64,000 bases of DNA from Dyadobacter chenwenxiniae (GCF_022869785.1 NZ_CP094997.1:4340001-4404000); one strand, 5' to 3'; shown: positions 45,315 through 54,000, counted from the first letter of the stretch. Notes: generated by a model not told the origin, from the letters alone. A program made the numbers and translations.

Positions 45315-46073
45315 CTATTTAACAATTTCTAATAATTCAACCTCAAACACCAGCGCCGAATATGCCGGAATCTGAGGGCCTGCTGCACGCTCACCGTAAG
45401 CAAGTTGATAAGGAATAAATAATTTCCATTTTGAACCAACCGGCATAAGCTGTAACGCTTCTGTCCACCCTTTAATCACACCGTTAACCGGAAACTCTAC
45501 GGGCTCGCCTCTGTCCACCGAACTGTCAAAAACCGTTCCATTGGTTAATGTGCCATGATAGTGGGTTTTCACTTTATCAGTTGCGGCTGGCTTTGGTCCT
45601 TCCCCAGTTTTAATGATCTGATATTGAAGACCACTTTCTGTTGTAACCACGCCTTCTTTTTTCTTATTTTCCTCCAGGAATTTCTCTCCTTCTATTTTAA
45701 ACACGGCTCCTTTTTCTTCGGTTATCTTTTGAAAATATTCACCAATAAACTTATTGGCATCTTCTGGCGTAAATGCTGTTTTGCCACCTTTAAGCGACGC
45801 ATTGATGGTTTTTGTAAGAATCTCTGTATTAATGTCTGTAATTCCCTGAGAACTTAATGAATTTGAGAAGCTTACGCCGATGGCGGCAGACAAAGAATCC
45901 ATTTTATTTTTGAGTACGGCAGGGGTTGCTGCTGCTTTTACTGGTGTGCCCGGAGCCTTCTTAACTGTTGCTGCCGGTTTTGCTGTTTTTTTGATAGTCT
46001 GTGCTGCGCCTTCCGATGTTACTAAAACTCCTGCTACTAAGGCTGCTAAAATGGTTTTTTCTAATTTGTACAT
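45315..46073 (-). CDS. FKBP-type peptidyl-prolyl cis-trans isomerase, periplasmic
   Basis: 252 residues. A signal peptide ends near EGAAQ (21-25), then a Lys/Ala/Pro linker, an FKBP_N dimerisation domain (about 55-135) and a C-terminal FKBP domain (VKTHYHGTLTNGTVFDSSVDRGEPVEFPV, then LMPVGSKWKLFIP and YGERAAG). It accelerates prolyl isomerisation and acts as a chaperone, like FkpA/Mip. It is first in a two-gene unit with the processing protease. Confidence 0.93.
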   Translation of the reverse strand: MYKLEKTILAALVAGVLVTSEGAAQTIKKTAKPAATVKKAPGTPVKAAATPAVLKNKMDSLSAAIGVSFSNSLSSQGITDINTEILTKTINASLKGGKTAFTPEDANKFIGEYFQKITEEKGAVFKIEGEKFLEENKKKEGVVTTESGLQYQIIKTGEGPKPAATDKVKTHYHGTLTNGTVFDSSVDRGEPVEFPVNGVIKGWTEALQLMPVGSKWKLFIPYQLAYGERAAGPQIPAYSALVFEVELLEIVK

Positions 46074-46305
46074 TACGCTGTAAGGATGGTCAATAAGTTA
46101 ATTAAAATGGATTGGTAAGTGCTATTAACGAACTCAATTACAACAAAAACACAAAAAGTACCTAAAAAAGTTTTAAAAATGTTCATTATGAATGATAAAC
46201 GGCAATTCCGGGATCGGTAATGCTATTCTGAAAAACGCCTTGGAAAAATCTAATTTTAAGTGACAGGTTTTAACCAAAATATACTTTCCATATCAAAATA
46301 AACGC

Positions 46306-46313
46306 TACCTTTG
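46306..46313 (+). promoter_or_regulatory. -7 promoter box of atpA
   Basis: TACCTTTG fits TAnnTTTG, 51 bp before the atpA start. A TTTCC at 46285-46289 could serve as an imperfect -33 box. The remainder of the 290 bp gap from the divergent FKBP gene holds no ORF or RNA gene that I can see. Confidence 0.5.
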
Positions 46314-46363
46314 CGGCAGTTTTCAAAAACTTACTACTATACTTTCAATAAGTCAATTATACT

Positions 46364-47941
46364 ATGGTATCTGTTAGACCGGATGAAGTTTCGGCCATCC
46401 TGCGCGAACAACTTGCAGGAGCTAAATCAGAAGCAGAACTCGAAGAAGTAGGAACAGTCCTTCAGGTTGGCGACGGTGTTGCCCGCATTTATGGCCTTTC
46501 CCAGGTGCAGGCAGGTGAGCTGCTTGTTTTCGAGAACGGCCTTAAAGCCCTCGCGCTTAACCTCGAGGAAGACAACGTCGGAGCCGTGTTGCTGGGTGAT
46601 TTTAGCGACATCAAGGAAGGAGCCACCGTGAAGCGGACAAAAGAGATCGCTTCTGTAAAGGTTGGAGACGGAATTATAGGCCGCGTTGTAAATACACTCG
46701 CTGAACCAATCGACGGAAACGGTCCGTTGACAGGCGACCTTTACGAAATGCCACTCGAGCGTAAAGCGCCCGGGGTAATTTTCCGTCAGCCTGTAACTGA
46801 ACCCCTTCAGACTGGTATCAAGGCAATCGACGCAATGATCCCCATCGGCCGCGGCCAGCGGGAATTAATCATCGGTGACCGCCAGACAGGTAAGACGGCA
46901 GTTGCTATTGATACAATTATTAATCAAAAAGAATATTTCGAAAAAGGCGAGCCTGTATTCTGTATCTACGTAGCCTGCGGACAAAAAGCATCAACCATCA
47001 AAGGCATTGAAGCTACACTTCGCCGCTACGGAGCCATGGACTACACGGTAATCGTTGCTGCCGGTGCATCGGATCCTTCACCAATGCAATTTTACGCGCC
47101 ATTTACAGGTGCAGCAATTGGTGAATTCTTCCGTGATACAGGCCGTCCAGCATTGGTTATCTATGATGACCTTTCAAAACAAGCGGTTTCATATCGTGAA
47201 GTTTCCTTGCTACTTCGTCGCCCTCCTGGACGTGAAGCTTATCCAGGTGACGTATTTTATCTGCATAGCCGCCTTTTGGAGCGTGCTGCTAAGATCATCG
47301 CTGATGATACGATCGCAAGAAACATGAACGACCTTCCTCCTTCATTGAAAGGAATCGTTAAAGGTGGTGGTTCATTGACCGCTCTTCCAATTATCGAAAC
47401 ACAAGCGGGAGACGTTTCAGCATATATTCCAACAAACGTAATTTCGATTACTGACGGACAGATTTTCCTTGAGTCAAACTTGTTTAACTCCGGTATTCGT
47501 CCTGCCATCAACGTGGGTATTTCGGTATCACGTGTGGGTGGTAATGCGCAGATCAAGTCGATGAAGAAGGTTTCAGGAACATTGAAACTGGATCAGGCGC
47601 AGTTCCGTGAATTGGAAGCGTTTGCAAAATTCGGTTCGGATCTGGATGCGGCTACAAAACTTGCTATTGACAGAGGTCGTCGTAACCAGGAAGTTTTAAA
47701 ACAACCTCAATATTCGCCGGTTCCTGTTGAACAACAAGTTGCAACAGTTTATGCTTCAACCAAAGGTTTGCTGGATTTGGTTGACGTAAACAAAGTGAAG
47801 GAATTTGAAAAAGATTTCCTTACTGTTTTGACAACGCAACACAAAGACACTTTATCGGCATTGCGTGCTGGAAAATTAGACAACAGCGTAACAGACGTGG
47901 TTGAAAAAGTTGCGCGTGAAGTTGCTGTAAAATATCGTTAA
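46364..47941 (+). CDS. atpA: ATP synthase F1 subunit alpha
   Basis: 525 residues. Walker A GDRQTGKTA is at 171-179, the DELSD-loop equivalent YDDLSKQA follows, and SVSRVGGNAQ and the C-terminal helical domain complete the subunit. It is the non-catalytic nucleotide-binding subunit of F1. The gene is followed after 6 bp by atpG. The genes for a, c, b and delta, which usually precede atpA in Bacteroidota, are absent here. Confidence 0.97.
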   Translation: MVSVRPDEVSAILREQLAGAKSEAELEEVGTVLQVGDGVARIYGLSQVQAGELLVFENGLKALALNLEEDNVGAVLLGDFSDIKEGATVKRTKEIASVKVGDGIIGRVVNTLAEPIDGNGPLTGDLYEMPLERKAPGVIFRQPVTEPLQTGIKAIDAMIPIGRGQRELIIGDRQTGKTAVAIDTIINQKEYFEKGEPVFCIYVACGQKASTIKGIEATLRRYGAMDYTVIVAAGASDPSPMQFYAPFTGAAIGEFFRDTGRPALVIYDDLSKQAVSYREVSLLLRRPPGREAYPGDVFYLHSRLLERAAKIIADDTIARNMNDLPPSLKGIVKGGGSLTALPIIETQAGDVSAYIPTNVISITDGQIFLESNLFNSGIRPAINVGISVSRVGGNAQIKSMKKVSGTLKLDQAQFRELEAFAKFGSDLDAATKLAIDRGRRNQEVLKQPQYSPVPVEQQVATVYASTKGLLDLVDVNKVKEFEKDFLTVLTTQHKDTLSALRAGKLDNSVTDVVEKVAREVAVKYR

Positions 47942-47947
47942 TCAAGT

Positions 47948-48832
47948 ATGGCGAGCTTAAAAGAAGTCCGTAATCGGATCGTATCCGTTAATTCTACGCA
48001 GCAGATCACCAAAGCCATGAAAATGGTTGCAGCTGCAAAGTTGCGCCGTGCTCAGGATAACATCATGCAGATGCGTCCTTATGCCCAGAAGCTCGGTGAA
48101 ATGCTTACAACAGTTTCTTCCGGTGCAGAAAGTGCGGTGGATAGTCCTTTGAAAACGGTTCGTCCGATTGAAAAGGTGCTTATTGTGGTTGTAACTTCTG
48201 ATCGTGGATTGTGTGGTGCTTTCAACACGAATATCGTGAAAGCAACATTGCTGCTGATTGAGCAAAAATACTCAGCGCAGGCTGCAAAAGGAAACGTTGA
48301 GATCTTCGCTATCGGTAAGAAAGGCGCTGAGTCGCTTGCAAAAAGAGGTTTTGTAGTGAATAAAACTTACATGGACCTTTTTGGCAGATTGAATTTCGTT
48401 GCTGTTAAACAAGCTGCGGAGGAAATCATGAAAGCGTTTTCAGATGGCCGTTATGACGCTGTGGATTTGGTTTATAACGAATTTAAAAACGTCGCAACCC
48501 AGATCATTCACACAGATCGTTACTTACCAATCGCAACGGAAGACAAAACGACGAGAACGAAAACAGCCGAGGTTAATTACATTTTCGAACCGACTGAAGA
48601 AGAAATTCTTGCTGAATTGATCCCGAAATCATTGAAAATCCAGCTTTACCGTTCTGTTTTGGAATCCAATGCATCAGAACAAGGCGCTCGTATGACAGCG
48701 ATGGATAAGGCAACTGAAAATGCTCAGGAGCTTTTGAAAGAACTGAAATTGGTTTACAACCGTACGCGCCAGGCTGCTATTACAACTGAGATCCTTGAAA
48801 TTGTCGGCGGAGCAGAAGCTTTGAAGAATTAA
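47948..48832 (+). CDS. atpG: ATP synthase F1 subunit gamma
   Basis: 294 residues. The N-terminal coil MASLKEVRNRIVSVNSTQQITKAMKMVAAAKLRRA and the C-terminal coil SEQGARMTAMDKATENAQELL form the rotor shaft, and SDRGLCGAFN is the conserved loop. It couples proton flow to catalysis. It ends the two-gene unit and is followed by a strong terminator. atpD and atpC do not follow. Confidence 0.96.
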   Translation: MASLKEVRNRIVSVNSTQQITKAMKMVAAAKLRRAQDNIMQMRPYAQKLGEMLTTVSSGAESAVDSPLKTVRPIEKVLIVVVTSDRGLCGAFNTNIVKATLLLIEQKYSAQAAKGNVEIFAIGKKGAESLAKRGFVVNKTYMDLFGRLNFVAVKQAAEEIMKAFSDGRYDAVDLVYNEFKNVATQIIHTDRYLPIATEDKTTRTKTAEVNYIFEPTEEEILAELIPKSLKIQLYRSVLESNASEQGARMTAMDKATENAQELLKELKLVYNRTRQAAITTEILEIVGGAEALKN

Positions 48833-48857
48833 AGGAAATAAGAATATAATTTTCAAA

Positions 48858-48889
48858 ACGGGCGGATATTGGTTTATCCGCCCGTTTTT
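48858..48889 (+). terminator. Terminator after atpG
   Basis: ACGGGCGGAT (48858-48867) pairs with ATCCGCCCGT (48876-48885), followed by TTTT. Confidence 0.85.
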
Positions 48890-48959
48890 GTTTCAAATCT
48901 CGCCATATTCACAATATCAATGCCTCTCAGGAGTTCCAATTAAAACAAACGAACATTTC

Positions 48960-49682
48960 ATGCTAAAATCAATCTTCTTTAAGTCGCTTATCGGCATCTT
49001 TCTCTTCGGAGCTGCATCTGCACAAAACGTGGATGAAATCATTGACAAACATATCAAAGCCATGGGCGGCGCAGACAAGCTTTCCAAACTGCAAAGTCTG
49101 AAAATCACAGCGGAGATGGACGTCATGAATATGAAAGTGCCCATCAGCACAATCATTGTGCAAGACAAAGGTTTTCGCAGTGAAACGACCGTACAGGGAA
49201 TGACGGTTGTGCAGGCGATCAGCGGCAACACAGGCTGGACCATTAATCCAATGGCCGGACAAACCACAGCAACTGCTTTACCCGAAGAATCTGTAAAAGC
49301 CATGGCTACGGAAACAGACTTAACCGGTTTGTACAATTACAAGCAAAAGGGTTACACGCTGACGCTCGATGGCGAGGAGGATTTGGCGGGTGCAAAAGTT
49401 TACAAAGTTTCCATGGCTTTAAAAAATGGCACGAAGCGCATCAACTATATCTCAAAAGACACATTTTACATCCTCAAAATGATCGTTCAAACCACGATCA
49501 ACGGTCAGGAAGTAAAATCTGAAAATACACAGTCGGATTTTCGCCAGGTTGATGGCGTAACCTATCCGTACACGTCGGAAGTCTCCACATCCGCTATGCC
49601 GGGTACGACCATGGTACTAAAAATCAGCTCACTGGAAGTGAATCCCAAAATCGACGAAAAGATTTTTGAGATGCCGAAGTAA
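48960..49682 (+). CDS. LolA-like exported protein (outer-membrane lipoprotein-sorting-like)
   Basis: 240 residues from ATG 48960; a longer in-frame ORF runs back into the terminator and is unlikely. The signal peptide ends near GAASAQ (17-22). The mature part NVDEIIDKHIKAMGGADKLSKLQSLKITAEM is the usual start of Bacteroidota LolA-fold proteins, followed by strands such as GFRSETTVQGMTVVQAISG and a closing DEKIFEMPK. It may carry lipids or lipoproteins in the periplasm. A true LolA role is not shown. Confidence 0.78.
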   Translation: MLKSIFFKSLIGIFLFGAASAQNVDEIIDKHIKAMGGADKLSKLQSLKITAEMDVMNMKVPISTIIVQDKGFRSETTVQGMTVVQAISGNTGWTINPMAGQTTATALPEESVKAMATETDLTGLYNYKQKGYTLTLDGEEDLAGAKVYKVSMALKNGTKRINYISKDTFYILKMIVQTTINGQEVKSENTQSDFRQVDGVTYPYTSEVSTSAMPGTTMVLKISSLEVNPKIDEKIFEMPK

Positions 49683-49707
49683 CAATCTTTAATTCCCTTC
49701 CCTGTTA

Positions 49708-49740
49708 AATCCCGGATTAATATTATCCGGGATTTTTTTT
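49708..49740 (+). terminator. Terminator after the LolA-like gene
   Basis: AATCCCGGAT (49708-49717) pairs with ATCCGGGATT (49725-49734), followed by a run of T. Confidence 0.85.
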
Positions 49741-49813
49741 TCCGCCTTTGAACTATTTATAAAAATTACATGTATATACATTAAATGTAAAAACATTAAA
49801 TACGATATAGATC

Positions 49814-50341
49814 ATGGCTACTACAACCTGGGTAATTGACCCGACACATTCCGAAGTTCAGTTTAAAGTAAAACATTTGGTTATTTCAACCGTAACAGGC
49901 GCATTCAAAACATTCGAAGGTTCGATAGAAACAGAAAATGAAGATTTTAATGGTGCAAATGTTCAGTTTTCGGCCGACATTGACAGCATTGACACCAATC
50001 AGGCGCAACGTGACGAACATTTGAAATCAGCAGATTTCTTCGACGCAGCGAAACATCCTAAACTTTCTATCAAAGGAACTCTCGTTAAAAAAGGGGACGA
50101 AAGCTACACTTTAAAAGGTGATCTTACCGTGAAAGACGTTACCAAAGCAGTTGAATTTGCTGTTGAATATGGTGGTAACATGACCGATTTTTATGGTAAT
50201 AACAAATCAGGATTCGAAATTTCCGGAAAACTTAACCGCAAAGAATTCGGTCTTGAATGGAGTGCGGTGACCGAAGCTGGTGGCGTGGTTGTAGGTGACG
50301 ATGTAAAATTAATTGCGAACATTCAGGTTGTAAAGCAATAA
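49814..50341 (+). CDS. YceI-family protein (paralogue 2, no signal peptide)
   Basis: 175 residues, starting directly with WVIDPTHSEVQFKVKHLVIS, the YceI core, and showing HLKSADFFDAAKHPKLSIKG and a C-terminal SGKLNRKEFGLEWSA. The absence of a signal peptide points to the cytoplasm, unlike the exported YceI at 30334. It likely binds an isoprenoid or lipid-like ligand. It is a lone gene with a hairpin after it. Confidence 0.92.
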   Translation: MATTTWVIDPTHSEVQFKVKHLVISTVTGAFKTFEGSIETENEDFNGANVQFSADIDSIDTNQAQRDEHLKSADFFDAAKHPKLSIKGTLVKKGDESYTLKGDLTVKDVTKAVEFAVEYGGNMTDFYGNNKSGFEISGKLNRKEFGLEWSAVTEAGGVVVGDDVKLIANIQVVKQ

Positions 50342-50370
50342 GATATTAATAGTAAACCATTCCTGATGAA

Positions 50371-50400
50371 GCGTGGGCGAGCAATCGTCCCGCTTTTTTT
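50371..50400 (+). terminator. Terminator after YceI paralogue 2
   Basis: An imperfect stem GCGTGGGCGA / TCGTCCCGC with a 4 bp loop is followed by seven T residues. Confidence 0.65.
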
Positions 50401-50470
50401 GTGTCCCTCCTGATTTTGGATAATTGCGGGCATATCAGGGCAAAATCGCGTTGTGTCGTCATTAAGTTAT

Positions 50471-50478
50471 TACTTTTG
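50471..50478 (+). promoter_or_regulatory. -7 promoter box of the GHMP kinase gene
   Basis: TACTTTTG matches TAnnTTTG and lies inside the longest possible ORF (GTG start at 50453). This argues that translation starts downstream, at the TTG codon 50498, where the family-typical sequence begins. Confidence 0.5.
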
Positions 50479-50497
50479 GCTAAAAAAGAATTTTACC

Positions 50498-51493
50498 TTG
50501 ATAATTGAAACTCGTGCTTATGCCCGTGCCGGGCTGCTAGGCAATCCTTCCGATGGTTTTTACGGAAAAACAATTTCCATTTCTGTCAGGAATTTTGGCG
50601 CTTCCATTTCACTATACGAATCTCCCGAGCTTCATATTGAGTCGGAGCCGCAGGATGAGAGCACATTTCGCAGCATCTTTCATTTGCGCGACACGGTCAG
50701 CATGCTCGGTTACAACGGCGGGATCCCGCTCATAAAAGCTGGAATAAAGAAGTTCGGTGACTATTGTGAAGACAATGGGATCAGGTTACCAAACCGCAAT
50801 TTCACTGTTCGTTACCGCTCCTCTATTCCCCGCCAAGTCGGCATGTCAGGTTCCAGCGCGATCGTGGTAGCGTTGTTTCGGGCGCTGATGCAATTTTACA
50901 AAGTTGAAATCCCTATTGAGATCCTTCCGCAACTGGTCATGGTAACTGAAACCGAAGAGCTGGGTATTACGGCTGGATTACAGGATCGCGTTATCCAGTG
51001 TTATGAAGGTTGTGTATACATGGATTTTGATAAGAAACTGATCGATAGCCGGGGTTACGGAACCTATGAGCGCATTAATCCTGCATTGTTGCCCAAACTA
51101 TATGTGGCTTACAACACCAATCTCAGCAAGGTTTCAGGGAAGGTCCATAGTGATGTGCGGACGCGTTTTGACCGCGGCGAAACCGAGGTGATTGATGTTC
51201 TCGGCCAGATTGCGAAGAAAGCTGCTGACGGCCGTGAAGCGTTAATCGAAGGTCGTGCACACGATTTGCACCAATTGATGAACGAAAATTTTGACCTGCG
51301 CTGCAAAATTTACAATGTGCCTGATTCGAATAAAAGACTGATTAATGCGGCAAGAGCATGCGGTGCTTCGGCCAAATTTGCAGGTTCAGGCGGAACGATC
51401 ATTGGCATTTATCACGATGACGATATGCTGAACCAGCTTTTTGTGGAGCTGAAAAAACACAATGCAAGAGTAATCAAGCCATTTGTAGTTTAA
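50498..51493 (+). CDS. GHMP kinase resembling plant-type glucuronokinase
   Basis: 331 residues if started at TTG 50498 (IIETRAYARAGLLGNPSD). The GHMP ATP loop is IPRQVGMSGSSAIV and the third motif is AKFAGSGGTIIG. The N-terminus RAYARAGLLGNPSD, the segments ELGITAGLQDRVIQCYEG and SGKVHSDVRTR, and the order of motifs closely resemble Arabidopsis glucuronokinase as I recall it (RAYARVGLLGNPSD, GLQDRV, SGKVHS). That enzyme makes glucuronate-1-phosphate. galU follows on the same strand after 109 bp, which would supply the uridylylation step. Another uronic acid or sugar substrate is possible. Confidence 0.78.
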   Translation: MIIETRAYARAGLLGNPSDGFYGKTISISVRNFGASISLYESPELHIESEPQDESTFRSIFHLRDTVSMLGYNGGIPLIKAGIKKFGDYCEDNGIRLPNRNFTVRYRSSIPRQVGMSGSSAIVVALFRALMQFYKVEIPIEILPQLVMVTETEELGITAGLQDRVIQCYEGCVYMDFDKKLIDSRGYGTYERINPALLPKLYVAYNTNLSKVSGKVHSDVRTRFDRGETEVIDVLGQIAKKAADGREALIEGRAHDLHQLMNENFDLRCKIYNVPDSNKRLINAARACGASAKFAGSGGTIIGIYHDDDMLNQLFVELKKHNARVIKPFVV

Positions 51494-51596
51494 GGCCGTC
51501 GGCCATCAGCATTCGGCGCTCAAAAGATTTGACAAGCAATATAAATATTCATAAAACCCAAGGATGCCGAAAGCCGAAAGCTGACGGCCGAAAGCC
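51494..51596. repeat. Inverted repeat between the GHMP kinase and galU
   Basis: The left part GGCCGTCGGCCATCAGC (51494-51510) followed by ATTCGGC and the right part GCCGAAAGCCGAAAGC / TGACGGCCGAAAGCC (51566-51596) are related inverted sequences built from the unit GGC(T/C)-TTCGGC-GTCAGC. The AT-rich centre is about 50 bp. It looks like an intergenic repeat with internal short tandem copies of CGAAAGC. Confidence 0.55.
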
Positions 51597-51602
51597 AAAC
51601 AT

Positions 51603-52466
51603 ATGATTCGCAAAGCTGTAATTCCTGCTGCCGGACTTGGAACGCGTTTCCTGCCTGCGACCAAATCGATGCCCAAAGAGATGCTTCCCATTATCGACAT
51701 TCCTACAATCCAATATGTGGTGCAGGAAGCGGTTGATTCGGGAATTGAGGACATTTTAATCATTTCAGGAAAAGGAAAACGCGCCATTGAAGATCATTTC
51801 GACCGCAATGTCGAACTGGAAAGCCGTTTGGAAGAAAAGGAAGATTTATTATGGTTCAATGAAATGCGCCGTCTGGCCGACATGGCCAATGTGCATTTTG
51901 TCCGCCAGAAAGAAGCCAATGGACTTGGCGATGCCATATATTATGCCCGTCATCACGTTGGCAATGAACCATTTGCAGTGCTATTGGGAGATACGATTAT
52001 GGATTCTGTAATTCCGGTTACACAGCAGTTGATGGATACTTACGAGCAGTATGGCGGTTCTGTTATCGCAGTGGAAGAAGTGCCCGCGGATAAAGTAAAT
52101 CGCTACGGGATCGTGGGCGGAACGTCACTGAGCGACACGATTATGGAATTAAGCGCATTGGTTGAAAAACCTGCCATCGACGTTGCTCCTTCTAACCTTG
52201 CCATCGCCGGCCGTTACATTCTGACGCCGGAGATTTTCAAAACCATTGAGCAGACACCAAAAGGAAAAAACAACGAAATTCAGCTTACGGATTCCATGTT
52301 GCTGCTCTTGAAACGTGAAAACATTTACGCCCACCGCATCGAAGGCAAGCGTCATGACATTGGTGATAAGTTGGATTATTTGAAAACGACTGTTGAATTT
52401 GCTTTAAAGAGGAAGGAATTCGCAGAGCCGTTTAGAAAGTTCTTGATTGATATTTTAAATAAGTAG
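51603..52466 (+). CDS. galU: UTP--glucose-1-phosphate uridylyltransferase
   Basis: 287 residues. The N-terminal nucleotide-binding signature AVIPAAGLGTRFLPATKSMPKEMLPI is complete, and LLGDTIMDS carries the metal-binding Asp. KPAIDVAPSNLAIAGRYIL and EGKRHDIGDKLDYLKTTVEFAL are GalU-typical. It makes UDP-glucose from glucose-1-P. Following a glucuronokinase-like gene, it may also accept glucuronate-1-P; this is inference. It ends in a repeat element. Confidence 0.92.
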   Translation: MIRKAVIPAAGLGTRFLPATKSMPKEMLPIIDIPTIQYVVQEAVDSGIEDILIISGKGKRAIEDHFDRNVELESRLEEKEDLLWFNEMRRLADMANVHFVRQKEANGLGDAIYYARHHVGNEPFAVLLGDTIMDSVIPVTQQLMDTYEQYGGSVIAVEEVPADKVNRYGIVGGTSLSDTIMELSALVEKPAIDVAPSNLAIAGRYILTPEIFKTIEQTPKGKNNEIQLTDSMLLLLKRENIYAHRIEGKRHDIGDKLDYLKTTVEFALKRKEFAEPFRKFLIDILNK

Positions 52467-52468
52467 AG

Positions 52469-52527
52469 AGTTACTAACCTTGTCAGCCTGAGCGGACCGG
52501 GCCGCCGGGCTGACAAAGTTAGTAACT
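52469..52527. repeat. Inverted repeat (CTTGTCAGCCTGAGCGGA family), copy 1
   Basis: Left arm AGTTACTAACCTTGTCAGCC (52469-52488) and right arm GGCTGACAAAGTTAGTAACT (52508-52527) pair with one mismatch around a GC-rich loop. It begins 2 bp after the galU stop. The 18-mer CTTGTCAGCCTGAGCGGA (52479-52496) is repeated exactly at 63668-63685. It separates galU from a convergent gene. Confidence 0.85.
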
Positions 52528-52535
52528 CCCTACAC

Positions 52536-52715
52536 TCACTTATTAACCTCATAATCTATTAAAATATAAGTGACGCTGTCTTGCGGATAACCAAAAAGAT
52601 CAAAACCGTGCTCGGTAACAATGCTCTGTTTTGTGAGCGTGTATTTGCTCGATTTAGGAACTACCGAAGTTGTGTACATGAATAAGTCAAAACTGAATTG
52701 AACAACATCAATCAT
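52536..52715 (-). CDS. Small hypothetical protein overlapping the HlyC/CorC gene end
   Basis: 59 residues from ATG 52715 (MIDVVQFSFDLFMYTTS), overlapping the upstream gene's end by 8 nt. The sequence contains YTLTKQSIVTEHGFDLFGYPQDSVTYILIDYE, which has a natural protein-like pattern of alternating strands. The overlap suggests translational coupling. No family is recognised. Confidence 0.52.
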   Translation of the reverse strand: MIDVVQFSFDLFMYTTSVVPKSSKYTLTKQSIVTEHGFDLFGYPQDSVTYILIDYEVNK

Positions 52716-54000
52716 CAAAAACCGTAATCTTGACTTGCGAAATAGTCGCGCGCTGTTTTTTCAAAACGACGAATTCAAAGTGCTTAGTCTTCAATTTCTC
52801 ACCCACGGCCGGAATTCTGCCAAATTTATAAATCAGATAGCCAGCCAGCGTTTCGTAATCATCCTCCTTGCTAATGTTCTGCGGCAGTTTATCATTAATG
52901 TCTGTAATCGATGCCGAACCTAGCACTGTATAGGTGTTATCGCTTTCGTTTTTAACAATCGGAACTTCGTTGTCATATTCATCCTGGATTTCACCAACAA
53001 GTTCTTCCAAAATGTCTTCCATTGTAACAATGCCGTCGACACCGCCATATTCGTCGATGATTACCGCCATTTGTTGCCGGTTAACCTGAAAGTCACGAAG
53101 GATTGCACCAATCGGCTTCGACGCGTGAACGCTCGAAATAGGTCTTACAAGTTCGGTAATCATGATTTCCTTGCCTTGACGCATTTTCAGCAGTAAATCT
53201 TTCAAATGCAGGACACCAACAATTTGATCTAATGTATCTTCATAAACCGGAATTCTGGAATAACCTTCTTCAATGATTTTTTCCAGTTTAGCCTCATTGA
53301 AATCATTAATGTCAACCCCCACAACCTGCGGCCGCGGAATCATAATTTGCCGTGCAATCCGTTCCGAAAAATTGAATGCATTTTTGATCAGATCATAATC
53401 TGCCGCTTCAATCATCCCGCTATCTTTCTGTTGCTGAACGAGATAGCGTAGCTCATCACTGCTATGCACTTCGCTTCCGTGCGAAGGCGTGATGCCAACA
53501 CCTTTGAGAATAAAGTTAGCAATGCCGTTTAACATCCAGACAACCGGTCTGAAAACGAGATAAAAACCGTGCAAAGGATAAGACAGGAATAAAGTTGTTG
53601 CTTCGGGGCGCTGGATTGCAATGGATTTCGGTGCCAATTCACCAAAAACAATGTGCAGGACGGTTATAATGGCAAAAGCAGCCGGCAAAGCGATCTGATG
53701 CGCAAGCTCTGGATCCAGCGAAATGCCCACCAGTTCCATGCCGCCGATCAGTATTTTGGAGACGACCGGTTCGCCTATCCAACCCAACCCAAGACTGGCC
53801 AGTGTGATCCCGAATTGCGTTGCAGCAAGATATCCGTCCAGATTAGCGACAATTTTTTTTGACAAAATGGCCATAGCGTTCCCCTCCTGCACTTTCTGCT
53901 CCAATTGCGAAGCCCTGATTTTCACGATTGCGAACTCTGCCGCCACGAAAAAACCATTTAACAAGACGAGTACTAATGTTATTAAAACCTGGATAGCCAT
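52708..54000 (-). CDS. HlyC/CorC (UPF0053, CNNM-like) membrane protein
   Basis: 430 residues. N-terminal DUF21 domain with four hydrophobic helices (VLVLLNGFFVAAEFAIVKIR), a CBS pair (about 205-330; SRIPVYEDTLDQIVGVLHLKDLL and MAVIIDEYGGVDGIVTMEDILEELVGEI) and a C-terminal CorC/HlyC transporter-associated domain. Family members take part in Mg2+ or Co2+ efflux. The related GldE protein of gliding Bacteroidota has the same layout, so the exact role is open. Confidence 0.9.
   Translation of the reverse strand: MAIQVLITLVLVLLNGFFVAAEFAIVKIRASQLEQKVQEGNAMAILSKKIVANLDGYLAATQFGITLASLGLGWIGEPVVSKILIGGMELVGISLDPELAHQIALPAAFAIITVLHIVFGELAPKSIAIQRPEATTLFLSYPLHGFYLVFRPVVWMLNGIANFILKGVGITPSHGSEVHSSDELRYLVQQQKDSGMIEAADYDLIKNAFNFSERIARQIMIPRPQVVGVDINDFNEAKLEKIIEEGYSRIPVYEDTLDQIVGVLHLKDLLLKMRQGKEIMITELVRPISSVHASKPIGAILRDFQVNRQQMAVIIDEYGGVDGIVTMEDILEELVGEIQDEYDNEVPIVKNESDNTYTVLGSASITDINDKLPQNISKEDDYETLAGYLIYKFGRIPAVGEKLKTKHFEFVVLKKQRATISQVKITVFDD

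Noticed and set aside
46074..46363. Possible small RNA or short gene upstream of atpA
   Set aside because: The gap is AT-rich with one promoter box but no terminator-bounded segment or credible ORF.
50453..50497. GTG start extending the GHMP kinase by 15 residues
   Set aside because: The extension overlaps a good -7 promoter box (50471-50478) and is absent from the family pattern, which begins at IIETRAYARAG.
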